Of a stretch of 64,000 nucleotides of DNA, positions 24,331 through 37,096 are shown piece after piece; position 1 is the first letter of the stretch; every line of letters begins with the position of its first letter. The position numbers and the translations under genes are program-made. The notes below the pieces were generated by a model. That model was not told the origin of the DNA and searched no databases. It was given only the letters and a program-made list of their open reading frames with translations. This stretch comes from Ifrita kowaldi. Lineage: Eukaryota > Chordata > Aves > Passeriformes > Cinclosomatidae. The stretch lies in NCBI GenBank assembly GCA_013398055.1, contig VZRS01010629.1:1-64000 (forward strand), read 5' to 3'.

Positions 24331-26770
24331 CACAGGTTAACCTGGTCCCTTGCTGCTGTGGCCCCATCATGGTGGTAACACCCAGTACACAGGCTGTAAT
24401 CACGAAAAATTGGCATTAAATTGTGGGGAACTTACTGCTGCCCCACATCAAACACTGCTCCTGCATCTGGTGGACTATCTGGTTATTTCAGGTTTCAATG
24501 CCATTTTCATATCTGGTCATGCTGAGGGGATCTGTCCCTCCCACTATCAAAGCAGTTCCCTAAAAATTCACCGTGTGCCTCTGTCCCTGAGAATGCTCAA
24601 GGCCAGATGAACGTATGGAGGGCAGCGCGCTGTGGAGATCAACAGAGGTGACAGAGGTGAGAGGATGGTCGGTAGACAGATGGCAAGCAGGGGGGCAGGC
24701 AGACAGCTGACAACGTGGCAGGTGGAGAGGTGGCAGAATGGTAGTGTGGCAGGGCAACCAGGCTGTGCCAGTTGGCTCCCCACGCAGCTGCTTGCTCATT
24801 GAACCTGCTCATTTGGGCAGATTGTGTGCTTCATAACCTGAGTCCTGCAGAGGTGACATCTGTTCTTGCCTTTCTTTGATGGTGCCCAAAATCCACATCC
24901 CTGTTTCCTCAAACAAACAAGGCTGCCCTCACCTCCTGGCATTGGAGCAAGTTGCCTGCTTCATCTTCCATGGCAGAGAAAGCCCTCCCTGCCCCTCACT
25001 TTCTTTTTCCCAAGGATCTTTCTTGCGCCTGGAGCTCAGGCATTGCCCACCTGGGGCAGCCACCTCAGCACAGACACCTGCTCCTCCCCCAGGGGACACA
25101 GGCTGGGTTCCCTGTGAGTGGCTGGGGCTGGCCACACACCATGGGCAGAGGCACTGCCACCCTCGGTGCCCTGCTCTCCAGCCTGTGGTGCCTTGATAGG
25201 GCTATATGAGAAAGGAGAAATGACATGAACCCCCCCCTTACTGGGGCAGCAGCTGGCAGTGCCCGGACCCTGCCTGGGCTGAGCTCAGACAGCCATGTTG
25301 ACTGATGGTACCTGAACGTACCATCACAGGGGTATTTCTCTGGCTATGCATGTGTTTGCCTGGCTGACATTCCCCTGGGAATGGGAGTATTTCCACTCCA
25401 GCATGTCCAAGCTTTTGGTGCCTTCCTGTTGGCACTGGAGGTAGAGTATCCTGGGACACCAGCAATTGTCCAGGGCTTGGCACAGGCTCCCTCAGACTTC
25501 AGCTCACACCTCCTACCCCCTTGGGGCTGGAAAGAGGGCGGCAAATGTGACCCCATGAAGAGGAGGAGCAGCCCCTGTTGGGGAGGGAAGGGATGCCAAT
25601 CCCCCTTTCAAAGCCACCGATGGACAGCCTGGGAATAGGATGGCCAAGTCTGCGCAAGACCAAGGTATGGAGGACACATCTCCCAGGATGGGTCCCACCG
25701 CACCAAGAACAACCTGCCAGATAGGAACTAGCTCCAAAGTCCCCGAAACCAAAAGAAGGATGAGAAGCAAGGGGACCATCCCTATTCCCACAGGCTCCCC
25801 CAACCCTGTTTTTGCTCCCTACCATCTAGAAAAGAGATTTCTTTGTTCCTTTTCAGTGTTTGAAGACATCTTCTCATTACTTGTCCACCTAAAAGTAAAG
25901 CAGGAGCTTTGAGAAAGGAATTAAGTGCAATCCAAAAAAGATCTCTCTGTTGTAATTCCTGGTGCAGTTGTGCTGTCGAGGATGGCAGATGAGTGCCTCA
26001 GAAGGTGAGGTGGGCAGCATGAAGAGTCAAGAATAGGCAGGTATTTTTCCCATGGAAACCTGAGAAGAGTCAGCCTGGGAAGGCAGAAAGGCAGCGGAAA
26101 TGATTCTGTGCTGAGCCTCGGGGACAGGACTGCAGTTTCCTGTGGCATAATCAGCTGCAAAAGGGAATAATTTTTTCACATAAATTAATATAATAATGTC
26201 TTAGAGTAGATTGACATGGATTTTCCCAGGTTAAGTGCTAAATGAATCGAAGGGAGGAGGTAAACCCCTGCAAACAGACTCACAGATTGAACCCAGCAGT
26301 TCTGCAGAGAAGGCCTGCTCCAATAATGGGCACTGCCAGGGTCAGGGTAACTCTCTCTGCCCCTATTTAACCATTTTCTTCCCCAGACTCTGCTGCCAGT
26401 CACTGCTTTAGGAACAGCACTGGAGCTCGTCCCCTGCAGGACCTCCAGCAGCAGAACCTCCACAGTGGAGCGGCATGTCAGGACTGGGGGCTCCAGCACC
26501 ACAAGCCCTGGGCAGAGGCTTAGCCCCCATGAGCACCTCTGCACCCCAGTACCACAGTGATGAGCAGGAAGTTCTGCAGAAGGTCCCACGCTGGTGCAAT
26601 GTGTGCTGTGCATGGGTCAGCTGTGAGTGGCAGGAAAGTTCCTTGCTTCAAAAAGTATTGAGAAATGAGGCAGGGTGTGAGGAGCCTCAGCTCACACCTT
26701 CTGTGTGAGGGTGTGACCCTCCGCCTGCAACCCAGCTGCTCTAGAAGCTGTGTCCTCCAGCCTTCCCTCC
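24331..26770. other. Intergenic sequence upstream of ENTPD2
   Basis: No exon recognised. A 'gacagaggtgaga'-like purine-rich patch is at about 24640-24720. An AT-rich patch at about 26160-26250 ('ataaattaatataataatg') stands out against GC-rich surroundings and could be regulatory, but no function can be assigned. Confidence 0.4.
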
Positions 26771-26789
26771 TTGTTTATTATTTTGTTCA

Positions 26790-27010
26790 CTGTTGTATCC
26801 CCCTGTGTAAGCAAGCTGCAAATGTCCTTCTCAGAGGAAGGAGCCCAACCTCCTTTGGCTTGCTGCTCCATATGCAATTGCATCACATTATTCACTTGTG
26901 ACCATATTAAAAACAGCCTCAATATACATCTGGGCTCCTCAGGGCTGTCACGAAGTTCTTGTGATGATTAAAAGCAGTAACACAGCCATAGTTGTTAATC
27001 ATTGTAGGTG
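26790..27010. promoter_or_regulatory. Candidate AT-rich regulatory element
   Basis: This AT-rich island lies about 0.5 to 0.75 kb upstream of the ENTPD2 start. It contains a perfect 12-bp palindrome ATGCAATTGCAT at 26872-26883, which is two overlapping, opposed ATGCAAT octamer/C-EBP-like half sites. Composition differs sharply from both flanks. Enhancer function is inference only; conservation across birds would be the test. Confidence 0.3.
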
Positions 27011-27229
27011 AGAGGTTCTTGGAGCTTTTCTGTATCTCAGGGTGTTCCCACGTCCCACTGAACCCATCTAAGGGCTAAGCCCCAGGGCGGAGGCAGGATG
27101 GGGGTGAGCCTGGGGTCAAGGACCATGCCCAGAGGGGTAGATGAGGCTGATCCCAGGGACATAGGCTGTGCCCAGGGAGGAGGGACAGGATTGGTCTGAG
27201 CCCTCCCGGTAAAGGTGATGCTCGAGGGA

Positions 27230-27539
27230 CGAAGCTGATTCTGCGGCCGGGGCGGTGCCTGAGGGGCCGGGCTGAGGCTGATCCCGGGCACAAGGACCGT
27301 GCCTGGGGAAGGTAGACGGGCTGGTCTCGAGGCGGAGGGGGCAGGAAGATCTGAGTCCGGGTCCGCAGGACTCGCAGCCCGGGGCCGCTCCTCGCAGTGC
27401 CAAGGAGCCGGTGTCCCGCCCGGGTGGGCCGGGGCGGCGGTGACTCAGCCGGGAGAGGCGGGGGAGGAGGAGGCGGGGGAGGAGGAGCGGCCCGAGCCGC
27501 CGCAGCCGCCGCGAAGCCACTCACCTGCCCGGCCCCGCC
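27230..27539 (+). promoter_or_regulatory. ENTPD2 CpG-island promoter and 5' UTR
   Basis: Strongly GC- and CpG-rich sequence without a TATA box leads into the ATG at 27540, with GGA-rich and CCG-rich tracts just upstream. The island continues past exon 1 to about 27900. The transcription start cannot be fixed from sequence. Confidence 0.65.
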
Positions 27540-30500
27540 ATGGCCCGCCGCCTAGCCGTCCTGCTTCTGCTCCTGGCCCTTGGCTGCCTACTGGGCATCC
27601 TCCTTCTCCTCCTCGGCTCCGGGGACACGCGGGGCCCGCCGGGCTTCAAGGTGAGAGGGGCGGTGCGGAGGCACCGGGCGCGGAGTGGCGGCGGGCACCG
27701 GGAGGTCCTGGGCTGCTGGGGGAGCCGCCGTGGGCACCTCGGTGTATGACATTCCCGGTGTGCGGGATTACCGGTGCGGGAGAGGCTCCGGCATCAGGAG
27801 CCTCCCAGCGTCACGGGAGGGGCCGGGGCTGAGGGGTCCCTCATCTGCCGGGAGGGTCGCAGGGAGCAGCCCCCACCGGCTGCGCAGGGACGGGGCTGCC
27901 CCAGTAGCGAGACCCGTTGTGTGACACCTCTGCTGCGGGACCCTCGGCTGCGGGACCCTCAGCTGCCCAACCCTTGTGCCTTAGGACCTGCGCTTGGGGA
28001 GGGGAATCTATTGGACACAGTGAAAGATAGCGGCCGCCCGGGCCAGAACGGCCGAGTCAGCATCTGCTGCTGCGGCTCTGCCTGGGCCAGGGCTCCCCTG
28101 CGCACCTCAGCATCTCCCCGGGCTCCACTGCATTGCCCGAACCAGCGCTGCTGGGTGACAAATGCTTTGAATACAAGCCGCGGGTTTTTTTTCCTTTTCT
28201 CATTGTAAATTCAGATGATGAAAGAAGTTCCCAAACAATTTCTTGTTGGCCAAGTACTGCTTTCATAGTCCAAGTCTTTTGTTTTAAAATAGTCCTAGGC
28301 TCTTGTCCTGAAAAATAGTTCATCTAAAACCCCCTTTTTCTCATCCCGAGCAATTTGCTTGGAAACTTTCTGAGCCAGCCTGCATGCCAGATGTGCTGCT
28401 GGCTTCTCTCTGGGTTTGTCAGATGTAATGAAGATTAGAATGAGAAGACGAGCTGGCTTAGCCAAGATGACCCTTGCTGCTCTTAGTATAACTACCAATT
28501 ATTAACTCCTTCTCTGTGACACCTTTCTTTGCCATCCATTGCCACATGCTGGGGTATCTTGGGCAGTGCCCTGAGCTGCTTCAAAGTGGATTTTATATCT
28601 TGGAACACGGAGGAATTAGACGGGTACCAAGCGCCCCATATATAGCACTTGGGTCAGCCTGGAAAGCCTTTCTTCTTCCTGGTTCCAAGATGGAACTTTG
28701 GTTTTAAACCAAATTAATTCCCAGAAACTTTTTTCTTGTGCTTTTTTGGGGGCTTTTTCACTCTCTGAGTGGTAGTACCTTTTAGTCTGCAGGCAGTGCT
28801 GCAGTTTGGGGCCAAGCATCCCTGAACACTCGCCTGAGTCCTGGCCCTGCTCCGCACAAGGCCTGGCCCAGGGACGCAGGGTTCCTGGACATGCCAAGTG
28901 CTGTGAGGTCCAGCGTGGTGTGTGCATCAGTGTCCAGCAGTGCCTGTTCCCATGGGGCTGGCACCAGGAAGGTGCTGAGGAGTTGCTTTCACACAAAGCT
29001 CAGTGCTGTTTTGAGAATGCAGAACTTTGTGTTATTTGAACTCAGCCCAAAAGATGCCCGCATGGCTTAGAGGTTGGTCCTGCTATGGGAGATCCTGGGC
29101 ACATCTTCCCACAGCCTGGGCAAGATGTGGTCCTTGCTGACTCAGTCCACATTAGCTGCTGGATAGTGATGTTCACTGCTGAGCTACAGCTCCACATCGT
29201 CCCTTTCCAGCTCCTTTGCTTGGAATATAGCCCTAAAACCACCCTGGATTAGTTATCTTGCTGCTGAGGGACTGATCCTTCCCTCATGGGTCCACAGTGG
29301 AGCTCATGGCCTGACTGCTCTTGACAGCTCTTTTCTTTCTTCTTTTGGCAAATGTATCTCTCGCAATTTCTACGTCCTGTGGCTGCTGGGGCTACTGCAG
29401 CAGGAAGGAAACCTGTCACAACTCACTGCAAACCTGGGTGCTGCATGACCTCACCACCCTTGAGGGAGGTAGAATGTTGACGGGCCAGGAATGAGCCCCT
29501 CATGTGACATGGAGCAGCCTGGAGAGCCTGTGGGATGGAGACTGGAGTCCTGGGCATGGCCATGGGGCACAGTGCCAGGCTGCACATGGGGCATTCTCAA
29601 TGTCGCCGTCTGCCTCTTCCCCTGGGCAGAGCCATACACTGATCAGGAGCCCCAAGCCTTACCCATGACCTTTGGGAACACCACTGTCCTCTGTGTCCCC
29701 TCTGCAGGGGCTTTAGGACTGAGCAGTCCTGACTGGGGCTGGGCTGAGTGATGTTGCATTGGGGAAGAGCCCTTGGGACCATGGGTGACCCAGGAGGCAG
29801 CAGAGATAGGGCTGGCATTGGAAAACTGTCCCAGTGTAGGGCCACAGTGGGGACCCATCTGTGTCCCTCCACCCTGCAGCATCACCAGGGTCTGGTCAGG
29901 GGGTTCTGTTAGAAAAATCGCTGTGCCACCAGGAGATGCTGGTGTTGGGGACTGTCCCACATCCATGGGACCCTGCCAAGCCCTGGGCACCAGCAGGCAA
30001 ATATGCTGAGGCAGATGAGAGGGGTGATGGGAGCCAGGTGCTGGTGCAGGAGTGTGTCTGGGCATCCTTGTGTCTCCCCAGCCCTCATTTGCAATGTGCT
30101 TGTTAGCAGGTGCAGGGCAGCTCAGCTGGCAGAGCTGAGGGCAGCACTTACAGTGCAAAGCACTAACGGGGTGGGCTTTTATCCTCCCTCCTGGGGCTTC
30201 CCACCTGTAGGGCCCCTGCAGTCCACCTGCCCATGCCCGTGGCTCAGCTGTGACTCAGACCCACATGGCAGAGCACTCTGGGGACTGCAGTGGCTCTGAT
30301 GCCCAAGCCAAGGGTCTGGGCAGGGACAGAGGCTAGGACAGGAACAGGATATGGGGCCAGGTGCTGGCACCGTTGCACATCACTGTAGGTGACCCCATTC
30401 ATGATCTCTGTGTGAATGCTGGAGGCATGGGGTACCCTTGGGATTGGAGGAGATGACATTCCTTCATCACTGGGAACAAACTAGGCCACCCAAGTCTGCC

Positions 30501-33500
30501 TTGGTGCCTTCATGCATCATGTGCACATGGTTCCCACCCCTGCTCACCACTGCCAGGCGAGGATGGCTTCTCCACAGGGACAGGCTGGGGTGCCAAACTC
30601 TGTGTCCCCAGGAGGGGCTGGCACGAGGCTGTGGCTCCTCTCATGCCAGGGTGGCCATGGGGTGAGCTGTGGCAGCAGTTGGCCAGGCACTCTCTGCAGT
30701 GGCAGCGCCATCATGTTGCAGCACGTTACCTCAGCTGGGCCAAGTGTTGCTGCCGCCACTGCCAAGGCCAGGGCACCCACAGGATGCCCCTCACCCACCA
30801 CTCCACACCTGGTGACAATGGGCTGGGGGTCCAAGATGAGAGACCCCCACCCTGACCCACACATGTTGGCAGCAAAGGGCACTAGGATGTGTCTACATGG
30901 GGCAGCCAGTTCGGCATCCTGCCCCAGCAGTGCCACTGTCACCCCAACACGTCACCTCTGCATGGGGCTTGCCCTGGGCAAGCAAGGCAGTGGGGCTCGC
31001 CCTGGGCAAGCAAGGCAGTGGGGCTCAGGCAGAGGGGTCCGCCTGGGGGTGCTGCAGGCAGCATGTATGGTGTCCCCTCCCTGGGAGCTGGGTAACCTTG
31101 TTTGGCAGGAGGAGCAGGGTTATTTATAGCCAGAGAATGGCCGAGCCATACAAGGGAAGAAGGGATGAGGGGCCTGGCTGCCCTTCTTTGGCCAAGAGCA
31201 TCCCAAGGAGCCATTTCAGGTGTCCCTCCCCACCACCAGTCCCTGGGACCTGGTGCCATGGCTCAGCACAGATGCAGGCAGCCAGGAGCGATAGCCTGCA
31301 CTGGGGGAAGAGCCCCCTGGGCTGCACTCAAGGGGGTCCCCTTAACCAAAAAGCCAGAGTCCCTGTGCTGTTCCAAATAGCATCCCGGGATGGCCAGTAT
31401 CCTACTCCCAGTCACATTCCAGGCACTGCCCTGTTTGGGCAGGTGTGGGCCTGGCTGTGCCAGGCTGGGCTGAGCAGAGCCTGCCTCTGCCAGATGATGC
31501 TCCGGAGCTGCTGGGCACCAAAAGGGTAGGAGTGGTTGTGCACTCAGCCCCAGTGCTTTCCCTTGGGAAGGGCTGGAGCAGCCAGGGGGCCTTCAGCCTC
31601 CAGGCCTGACCCACTGCCTTCCCCCTGCAGTACGGCATCGTGCTGGACGCTGGGTCTTCCCACACCGCCATGTTCATCTACAAGTGGCCTGCAGACAAGG
31701 AGAATGACACCGGGGTGGTCAGCGAGCACGGCATGTGCGATGTGGAGGGTAAGGACTGGCCCTGGCCTGGGGCCAGGGGCTGGTGGCGGTGTTTGTGGCA
31801 TTCTTGTGGCAGGGCAGCATGGTGTGAGTGCCCCTGCCAAGCCCAGCTGCCTCCCTCTGTATTCACCGGTGTAGTGACATGTTCTAAAGGGTTCAGCTTT
31901 ATTCCCAAAATGTCTCCCAACTCCCCCCAAGGCCTGCAGCTGTGCATGCTTGTGGTTTATCTTTTCCTGGCAGGTACTGAACCACCAGGGAACAATCCAG
32001 CTCCCCTGCCTAGCCCAGTGAGGAGCCAGGGTTGGTTTTTCACCCTCCATTTATCAATCATTCCCAGACTGTCAGTGAGCAGGGGATGCAGCGTGGGCAG
32101 GGAGATGTGGCTGGACCCTGGATGGCTCCATGCCCACAGAAACCTGCCTTTTGGACAGCCTGGAAGGGGCACAGCTGCTCACCAGGCATCTTCCCACTGA
32201 GCATCATCCCCTCACCAGCAGGGAGCAATGCTATTCCGTCTTCACAGGTCCTGGCATCTCCAGCTACAGCTCGAACCCTCCAGCGGCCGGGACAAGCCTG
32301 GAGCACTGCCTGAACCAGGCCCTAAGAGATGTGCCCAAGGAGAAGCATGTGGGCACCCCGCTTTACCTGGGTGCCACAGCTGGCATGCGCCTGCTCAAGT
32401 GAGTGCTCAGGGGGGCCCTGTCGTGCCACTCTGCCGTGCCACCCTGACATGCCAGCTTGCCACGCACAGCAGGGGTGGAGGTGGTAAAGGATGGCTGAAG
32501 TGTTGCCCCTTTGCTGGGCAAAGCTCTTCACCACCCAGCTGCCCAGTGCTGTGTGCCCTGCAGAAGTGGTCCTGCCTTTCAGAGCAGGATATGCTCTGCA
32601 GGGTACAGCCAGCACAGTGCTAGTGGAAAGGAGCTGGTGGGGCACCAGTACCAGGAAAACCCACCCAGACTTTTCGGCTTGCTAGGAGGAAAATCCCTTG
32701 CACCCACTGCCAGCCTGACGGTACACAGTGAGAATAATCGCCCCTCAAAAAGCACACAGGGAGGAGTTGTGCTCTCCTCACCCAGCCTAGGCAGGATGGA
32801 TCCCATCGTCCCAGCAGGAGGGAGCACACTTCATTCCTGCTACCTGCCTCCTCCAGCAGAGACAAAGGGAATTAGCTGGCAGTTTTTTGGGACATGCCTA
32901 TAGGTACCCAGGCAAGGGCTCACCTCTCTCCTGGGCCCTGCTGTGGCAGTGCTGGCAGCCCAAGGGCTCTTGGGACAGGGAGGGCTCTGCTCCACTGTGG
33001 CACAGCCCTGTCACTCTGCCCTTTCACTTGGCCCACAGCATTGCAGACCCGCAGGCATCGGACGCTGTCCTCAGAGCTGTGGCAGCCACACTGAAGATGT
33101 ACCCCTTTGATTTCCGGGGAGCAAAGATCCTGTCAGGGGAAGAGGAAGGGGTCTTTGGCTGGGTCACCGCAAACTACCTCCTGGAGAACTTCATCAAGGT
33201 GGGCAGGGGACAGTGACATCCAGTGGGATGGCTGTGGTGGCTGGGCAGCTCATCATATGCTTATGCCTGCTTTTGTCCTCCTTGGCTCAGCGTGGATGGC
33301 TCGGAGAATGGATCCAGCCTCAGAAGAAGACCCTGGGGGCCATGGACTTCGGGGGCGCTTCCACACAGATCACCTTTGAAACCAGGGACACGATCGAAAA
33401 CCCCAAAAACGAGGTGATGCTGAAGCTGTATGGCCAGGCATACAAAGTTTACACGCACAGCTTCCTCTGCTATGGGAGGGACCAGGTCCTCAAGAGGCTG

Positions 33501-36057
33501 CTCTCCAAGCTTCTCCAGGTACAGTGTGTGCTTGATGTGGATGCTGGCTGTCACGACCCCACAGTTGCCCACTCATCCTCGTGTTTATGCTGTCCCCCAG
33601 CCCTGAGCCAGCTGCACACCTTTACCAGCCAACTCCAGTTTTGCCCCCAACCCTCTCCTGTGTCCCCAGGGCCTTCTCCCACCATCTCCATTAGGTGATG
33701 CAGCTCTTGGCTAGAGCCAAGACAACTCAAGCCATTTTGAGACACTTCTGGCAACTGCTCTGTGTCTCGCTGCTCAAGCCCCGGGGGAGTTGTGGCTATG
33801 GCACAGCTCATGCATCCTGTGTGTCCCTCCTCTGGCAGACTGAGAGCTACCAAGAAACCATCTCCCATCCCTGCTGGCCTATGGGCTACAACAAGAGCCT
33901 GTTGCTGAGCAGCATCTATGACAGCCCCTGCACGGAGAAGGAGAGGCCAAGCCTTGCCCTCAACACCACCGTTACCTTGGTTGGCACCGGGAATGGGAAC
34001 CTCTGTGCTCTGCATGTCAGCAAGCTCTTTGACTTCACCAACTGCTCCTTCTCCCACTGCTCCTTTGACGGTGTTTTCCAGCCAAAGGTTTCAGGAAACT
34101 TCATTGTAAGTCCTGGCATGGAGCAGGGTGGTGACCCAGCTGCTGGCTGGGCAGGTTGTCCCCAGCTCCCCAGCATCATGTGGCAGCAAAGCCAGACCCC
34201 CAGCTCTGCAAGGGCGGTTGTTGGTGCCCACCACGCTGGCCAGAGTGTCTGCTCATGGTGAGAGAGTTTGCTCCCAGCCTGTCCCACAGCTGCTCCTTTC
34301 CCTCCATCAGGCGTTCTCTGCCTTCTTCTACACGGTGGACTTCATCCAGACCGTGATGGGGAGACCTGTGCACCTGCCCAGTGACCTGAAGGATGCTGCA
34401 GAGACCATCTGTGCCACCAGTTGGAGCGAGGTGGGGTCCCTGGGCATGGTGGGAAGGAGGGGGCTGCTTCATGTGGGGCATCACCCAGGCTTTGAGAGAA
34501 GCCCTTGGAGGACACTGGGTTTCCTGGCACCAATCGAGTAGGGGGAAGGCAACTGATGGCTCCTACATGGGACTGGGAGGGGGCTCAGGTGGGTATGGGC
34601 AGCCTTGGCCTCACAGATGCAACCACCCTGAGCTTCAGGCCACAGACAAAAGCCTGGCCATTGCTGGCTTGACCCCTCTTCTCTTTCCCTCTGTGCATCC
34701 CACCCAGCTGCTCCAGAAAGCCCCCAAGCTGGAGAAGAGGCTGCCAGATTACTGCGCTGTCAGCACATTTGTGTATTTGCTCACCACCAAAGGCTACAGC
34801 TTCAACAATCACTCCTTCCCCAACATTGCCTTCCAGAAGAAGGTGGGTAGCACCAAAATGCATCCCCATCCTGTGGGATCTCTTTGGAATTAGGCCAAAG
34901 AACCCTGCAGGAGAGATGATCCCACACGGAAAAAGAGCCAAGCAGAATCAAGGAAGATCTCAGTGAACAGGGGCAGCATGGAACTCTCAGTTTTTGCAGG
35001 GATCTCCTGGGGGATGGAAAAAAATGAGCTGACCTGGCTGTGGGGTGATCATGGGGTCAGGTCCTTCAGCCCTTGCTTGGCCCTTAAGACACCAGCCATC
35101 GCAAACAATGCTTTGCTGAGGCTTTTTGGGAAGTTACCTCAGGGCAGGATCCCACTTTTGTCTGCACATGCCATGGGATGTGCAAGGAGATCAGGACTGG
35201 CCTGAGCGTACAAGGTCTTACTCCCACGGGATGAGCCCAGTTCAGCTCAGGATGGTCACTGCTCTGTCCCTGGGCTGGCTGAACCTGTGGGCAAGCAGGG
35301 GCTCAGGGGGCTGTGGGCTCTCCCACACTCTTCTCCCTTGGGCTGACACTGAGGTGGTCCCTGAAAGGTCTGAAGCAGAAGTCTTAGGAGAAGCGGCTGA
35401 GGGAGCTGGGGGGACTCAGCCTGAAGAAAAGAAAGCTCAAGGCGGCCCTTCTCACTCTCTACAACACCCTGACAGAAGTTGTAACCAGGTGGCAGTTGGT
35501 CTCTTCTCACAGGTAACAAGTGACAGGGTGAGGAAATGGCCTCAAGTTGTGCCAGGGAAGGTTTCAGTTAGATTTTAGGAAAAATTCCTTCATTGAAAGT
35601 GTGGTCAGGCATTGAAACAGGCTGCCCACGGAAGTGGTAGTTGCCGTCCCTGGAGGGATTTAAAACATGTGCTGATGTGGCACCTGGGGACATGATTTAG
35701 AAGTGGCATTGGCAGTGCTGGTGTTACTGGTTGGACTCCATGATCTCAGATGTCTTTTCCAACTTTAATGATTCCATGATTCTATGATTCTAAGGTCTCC
35801 TGAGGCCCATGCAGCTGGGCTGGCTGGGTGGTGACCATGCCATGCTGTCTCCACAGGCAGGAGAAACCTCCATTGGCTGGGCCCTGGGCTACATGCTGAA
35901 CCTTACTAACATGATCCCAGCAGAGAAGCCCTCCTCCCACAAAAGCATGTTGTACAACTACTGGGTCATCCTCATCCTGCTCTTCGTGGTCACCACCCTG
36001 ACATCCCTGGTGACTGCCATCTGCCTGCTCCGGCACAGCAAGTCCAGCATAATCTGA
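27540..36057 (+). CDS. ENTPD2: Ectonucleoside triphosphate diphosphohydrolase 2
   Basis: Nine coding exons: 27540-27650, 31631-31748, 32248-32398, 33039-33198, 33291-33518, 33839-34105, 34311-34430, 34708-34842, 35857-36057; 496 residues (human 495). Apyrase-conserved regions are all present: VLDAGSSHT (exon 2), LGATAGMRLL (exon 3), GVFGWVTANYLLENF (exon 4), AMDFGGASTQITFE (exon 5) and GWALGYMLNLTN (exon 9). Membrane segments are the leucine-rich stretch near residues 6 to 26 and one in exon 9 before the short cytosolic tail. Extracellular N-glycosylation sequons (NKS, NTT, NCS, NHS, NLT) are visible. Known role: a plasma-membrane ecto-enzyme preferring ATP over ADP, so it produces ADP for purinergic signalling. 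ENTPD8 is the main alternative; position beside SAPCD2 and PAXX-ABCA2 and sequence resemblance favour ENTPD2. Confidence 0.93.
30971..31026. repeat. Exact 28-bp tandem duplication in ENTPD2 intron 1
   Basis: Two identical adjacent 28-bp units beginning 'gccctgggcaagcaaggcag' at 30971-30998 and 30999-31026. Probably a recent replication-slippage product, possibly length-variable. Confidence 0.85.
35365..35795 (+). repeat. CR1 LINE fragment, sense, in ENTPD2 intron 8
   Basis: Typical CR1 text ('aagcggctgagggagctggg', 'aatggcctcaagttgtgcca', 'tggttggactccatgatctc') ends in 'gattccatgattctatgatt'. Its 3' end is about 60 bp before the last ENTPD2 exon. The left boundary is approximate. Confidence 0.92.
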
Positions 36058-36663
36058 CGGTGGGGACAGGGTGGGCTGTGTCTGCAGGACCAGCACCATC
36101 CTACCTGCTGGAGGCTCCATGGTCTGAATGCTTGGGATGTGGCAAGTGCTCAATGTCCTCCTCCAAGGCCTGACACCATTCCAGAAGGAAAGCTGTCCCC
36201 TTTTGCCATCCCCTTGCCCTCAAGCTGCAGGAGAGGAGGGACAGCAGAGGATCGCTGGCCCTGTGGGAGAAGGGCTTAAGTATTTCCCAGCACTGCTCAG
36301 GGATGGACCCTGGAGCAGGCTCGGGAATGGGACATTCAGAGCTAGGACATCTTTTTGCCACCAGAACTGAGCTGGACTGGGACAATGAGCCCAGGCAACA
36401 ACAGGATTCATTTTCATGTGTATGTGGATGAGTGGGGAATATTACTTAACACTAGTCCTTATAGCCAACCGCACTAGCCTGTCCCTGGAGCATCAGCCCT
36501 GCCTCCTGGGGAACTCTGGGCATCACCCGAAGTCCATGTTGTCTTTCTGGCTGATGCACAAACCCCACTGACCTTCCTGAAGGCAAGGTCTTGGCCTTGG
36601 CCATAGCTTTGGGTAAGGACTTAGCAACAGCCAGATGTGGGAAGATGGCAGCTTCCAGGTCCC
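36058..36663 (+). other. ENTPD2 3' UTR and following sequence
   Basis: Starts directly after the ENTPD2 TGA stop. No canonical AATAAA was found before the ERV-derived sequence, so the true 3' end is unknown. No other gene is visible. Confidence 0.45.
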
Positions 36664-36902
36664 ACTTCAACAACCAGATATCATGCCTTCCCTATCCCCG
36701 TCGTTCCTACACCAGACTTGCCTTTGCCACAGCCAGAGACTCCCGCACACCCGATTCCTGCGGCTCCGTGGTGCAACAACCCGTAGAGCCGCCCCCTTCG
36801 GCCGTTTGTAATATTGCACCCGAGGCGGGGGGAGGTCCCCAGAAGTTGCTCCGGATGTGACAGAAAAAACCATGGACGCTGTGGAATCAAACCTGGAAGC
36901 GG
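36664..36902 (+). mobile_element. Possible ERV internal remnant before the LTR
   Basis: This stretch of about 240 bp has more CpG than its left flank. One forward frame (about 36677-36774) encodes a run of Pro-X-Pro-like residues such as are found in the linker of retroviral Gag proteins, and then hits a stop. A purine-rich 'gaggcggggggagg' follows at about 36820. Position directly before an LTR makes an ERV origin attractive, but there is no recognisable Gag, Pol or Env domain. It may instead be ordinary unique DNA. Confidence 0.3.
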
Positions 36903-37090
36903 TGTCCTGGCTTGCAGTGTATTCTATTACCATCCTCATGAGCTGTTGAAACCAGGTGAGGCAGTGTTTCCTGGCCTCCTCCCTCCGGACTATCTTCTGT
37001 TAATGAGCCCATCAACACCTTGCCTCATGACTCATCATCCCATTGTGAGACGCTCCACCCAGAGGCAGGAACCAAGCATTCCATCCTGGA

Positions 37091-37096
37091 TATAAT
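37091..37096 (+). promoter_or_regulatory. TATA-like box of the LTR
   Basis: 'ggaTATAATctg' lies where a U3/R promoter is expected, 270 bp before the LTR poly(A) signal and 385 bp before the YJU2-copy start codon, in the same orientation. Promoter activity is inferred. Confidence 0.45.

Noticed and set aside
14481..27229. Hidden FUT7 or NPDC1 gene
   Set aside because: No fucosyltransferase motif or NPDC1-like cysteine pattern was found in any frame. In human these genes lie beyond the ABCA2 5' end, so they could be to the right of this window.
27540..36057. ENTPD8 instead of ENTPD2
   Set aside because: The two are close paralogs, but the FYTVDF, SFLCYGRDQV and GVFGWVTANYLLENFIK segments and the position beside SAPCD2 and the PAXX-ABCA2 cluster fit ENTPD2 better.
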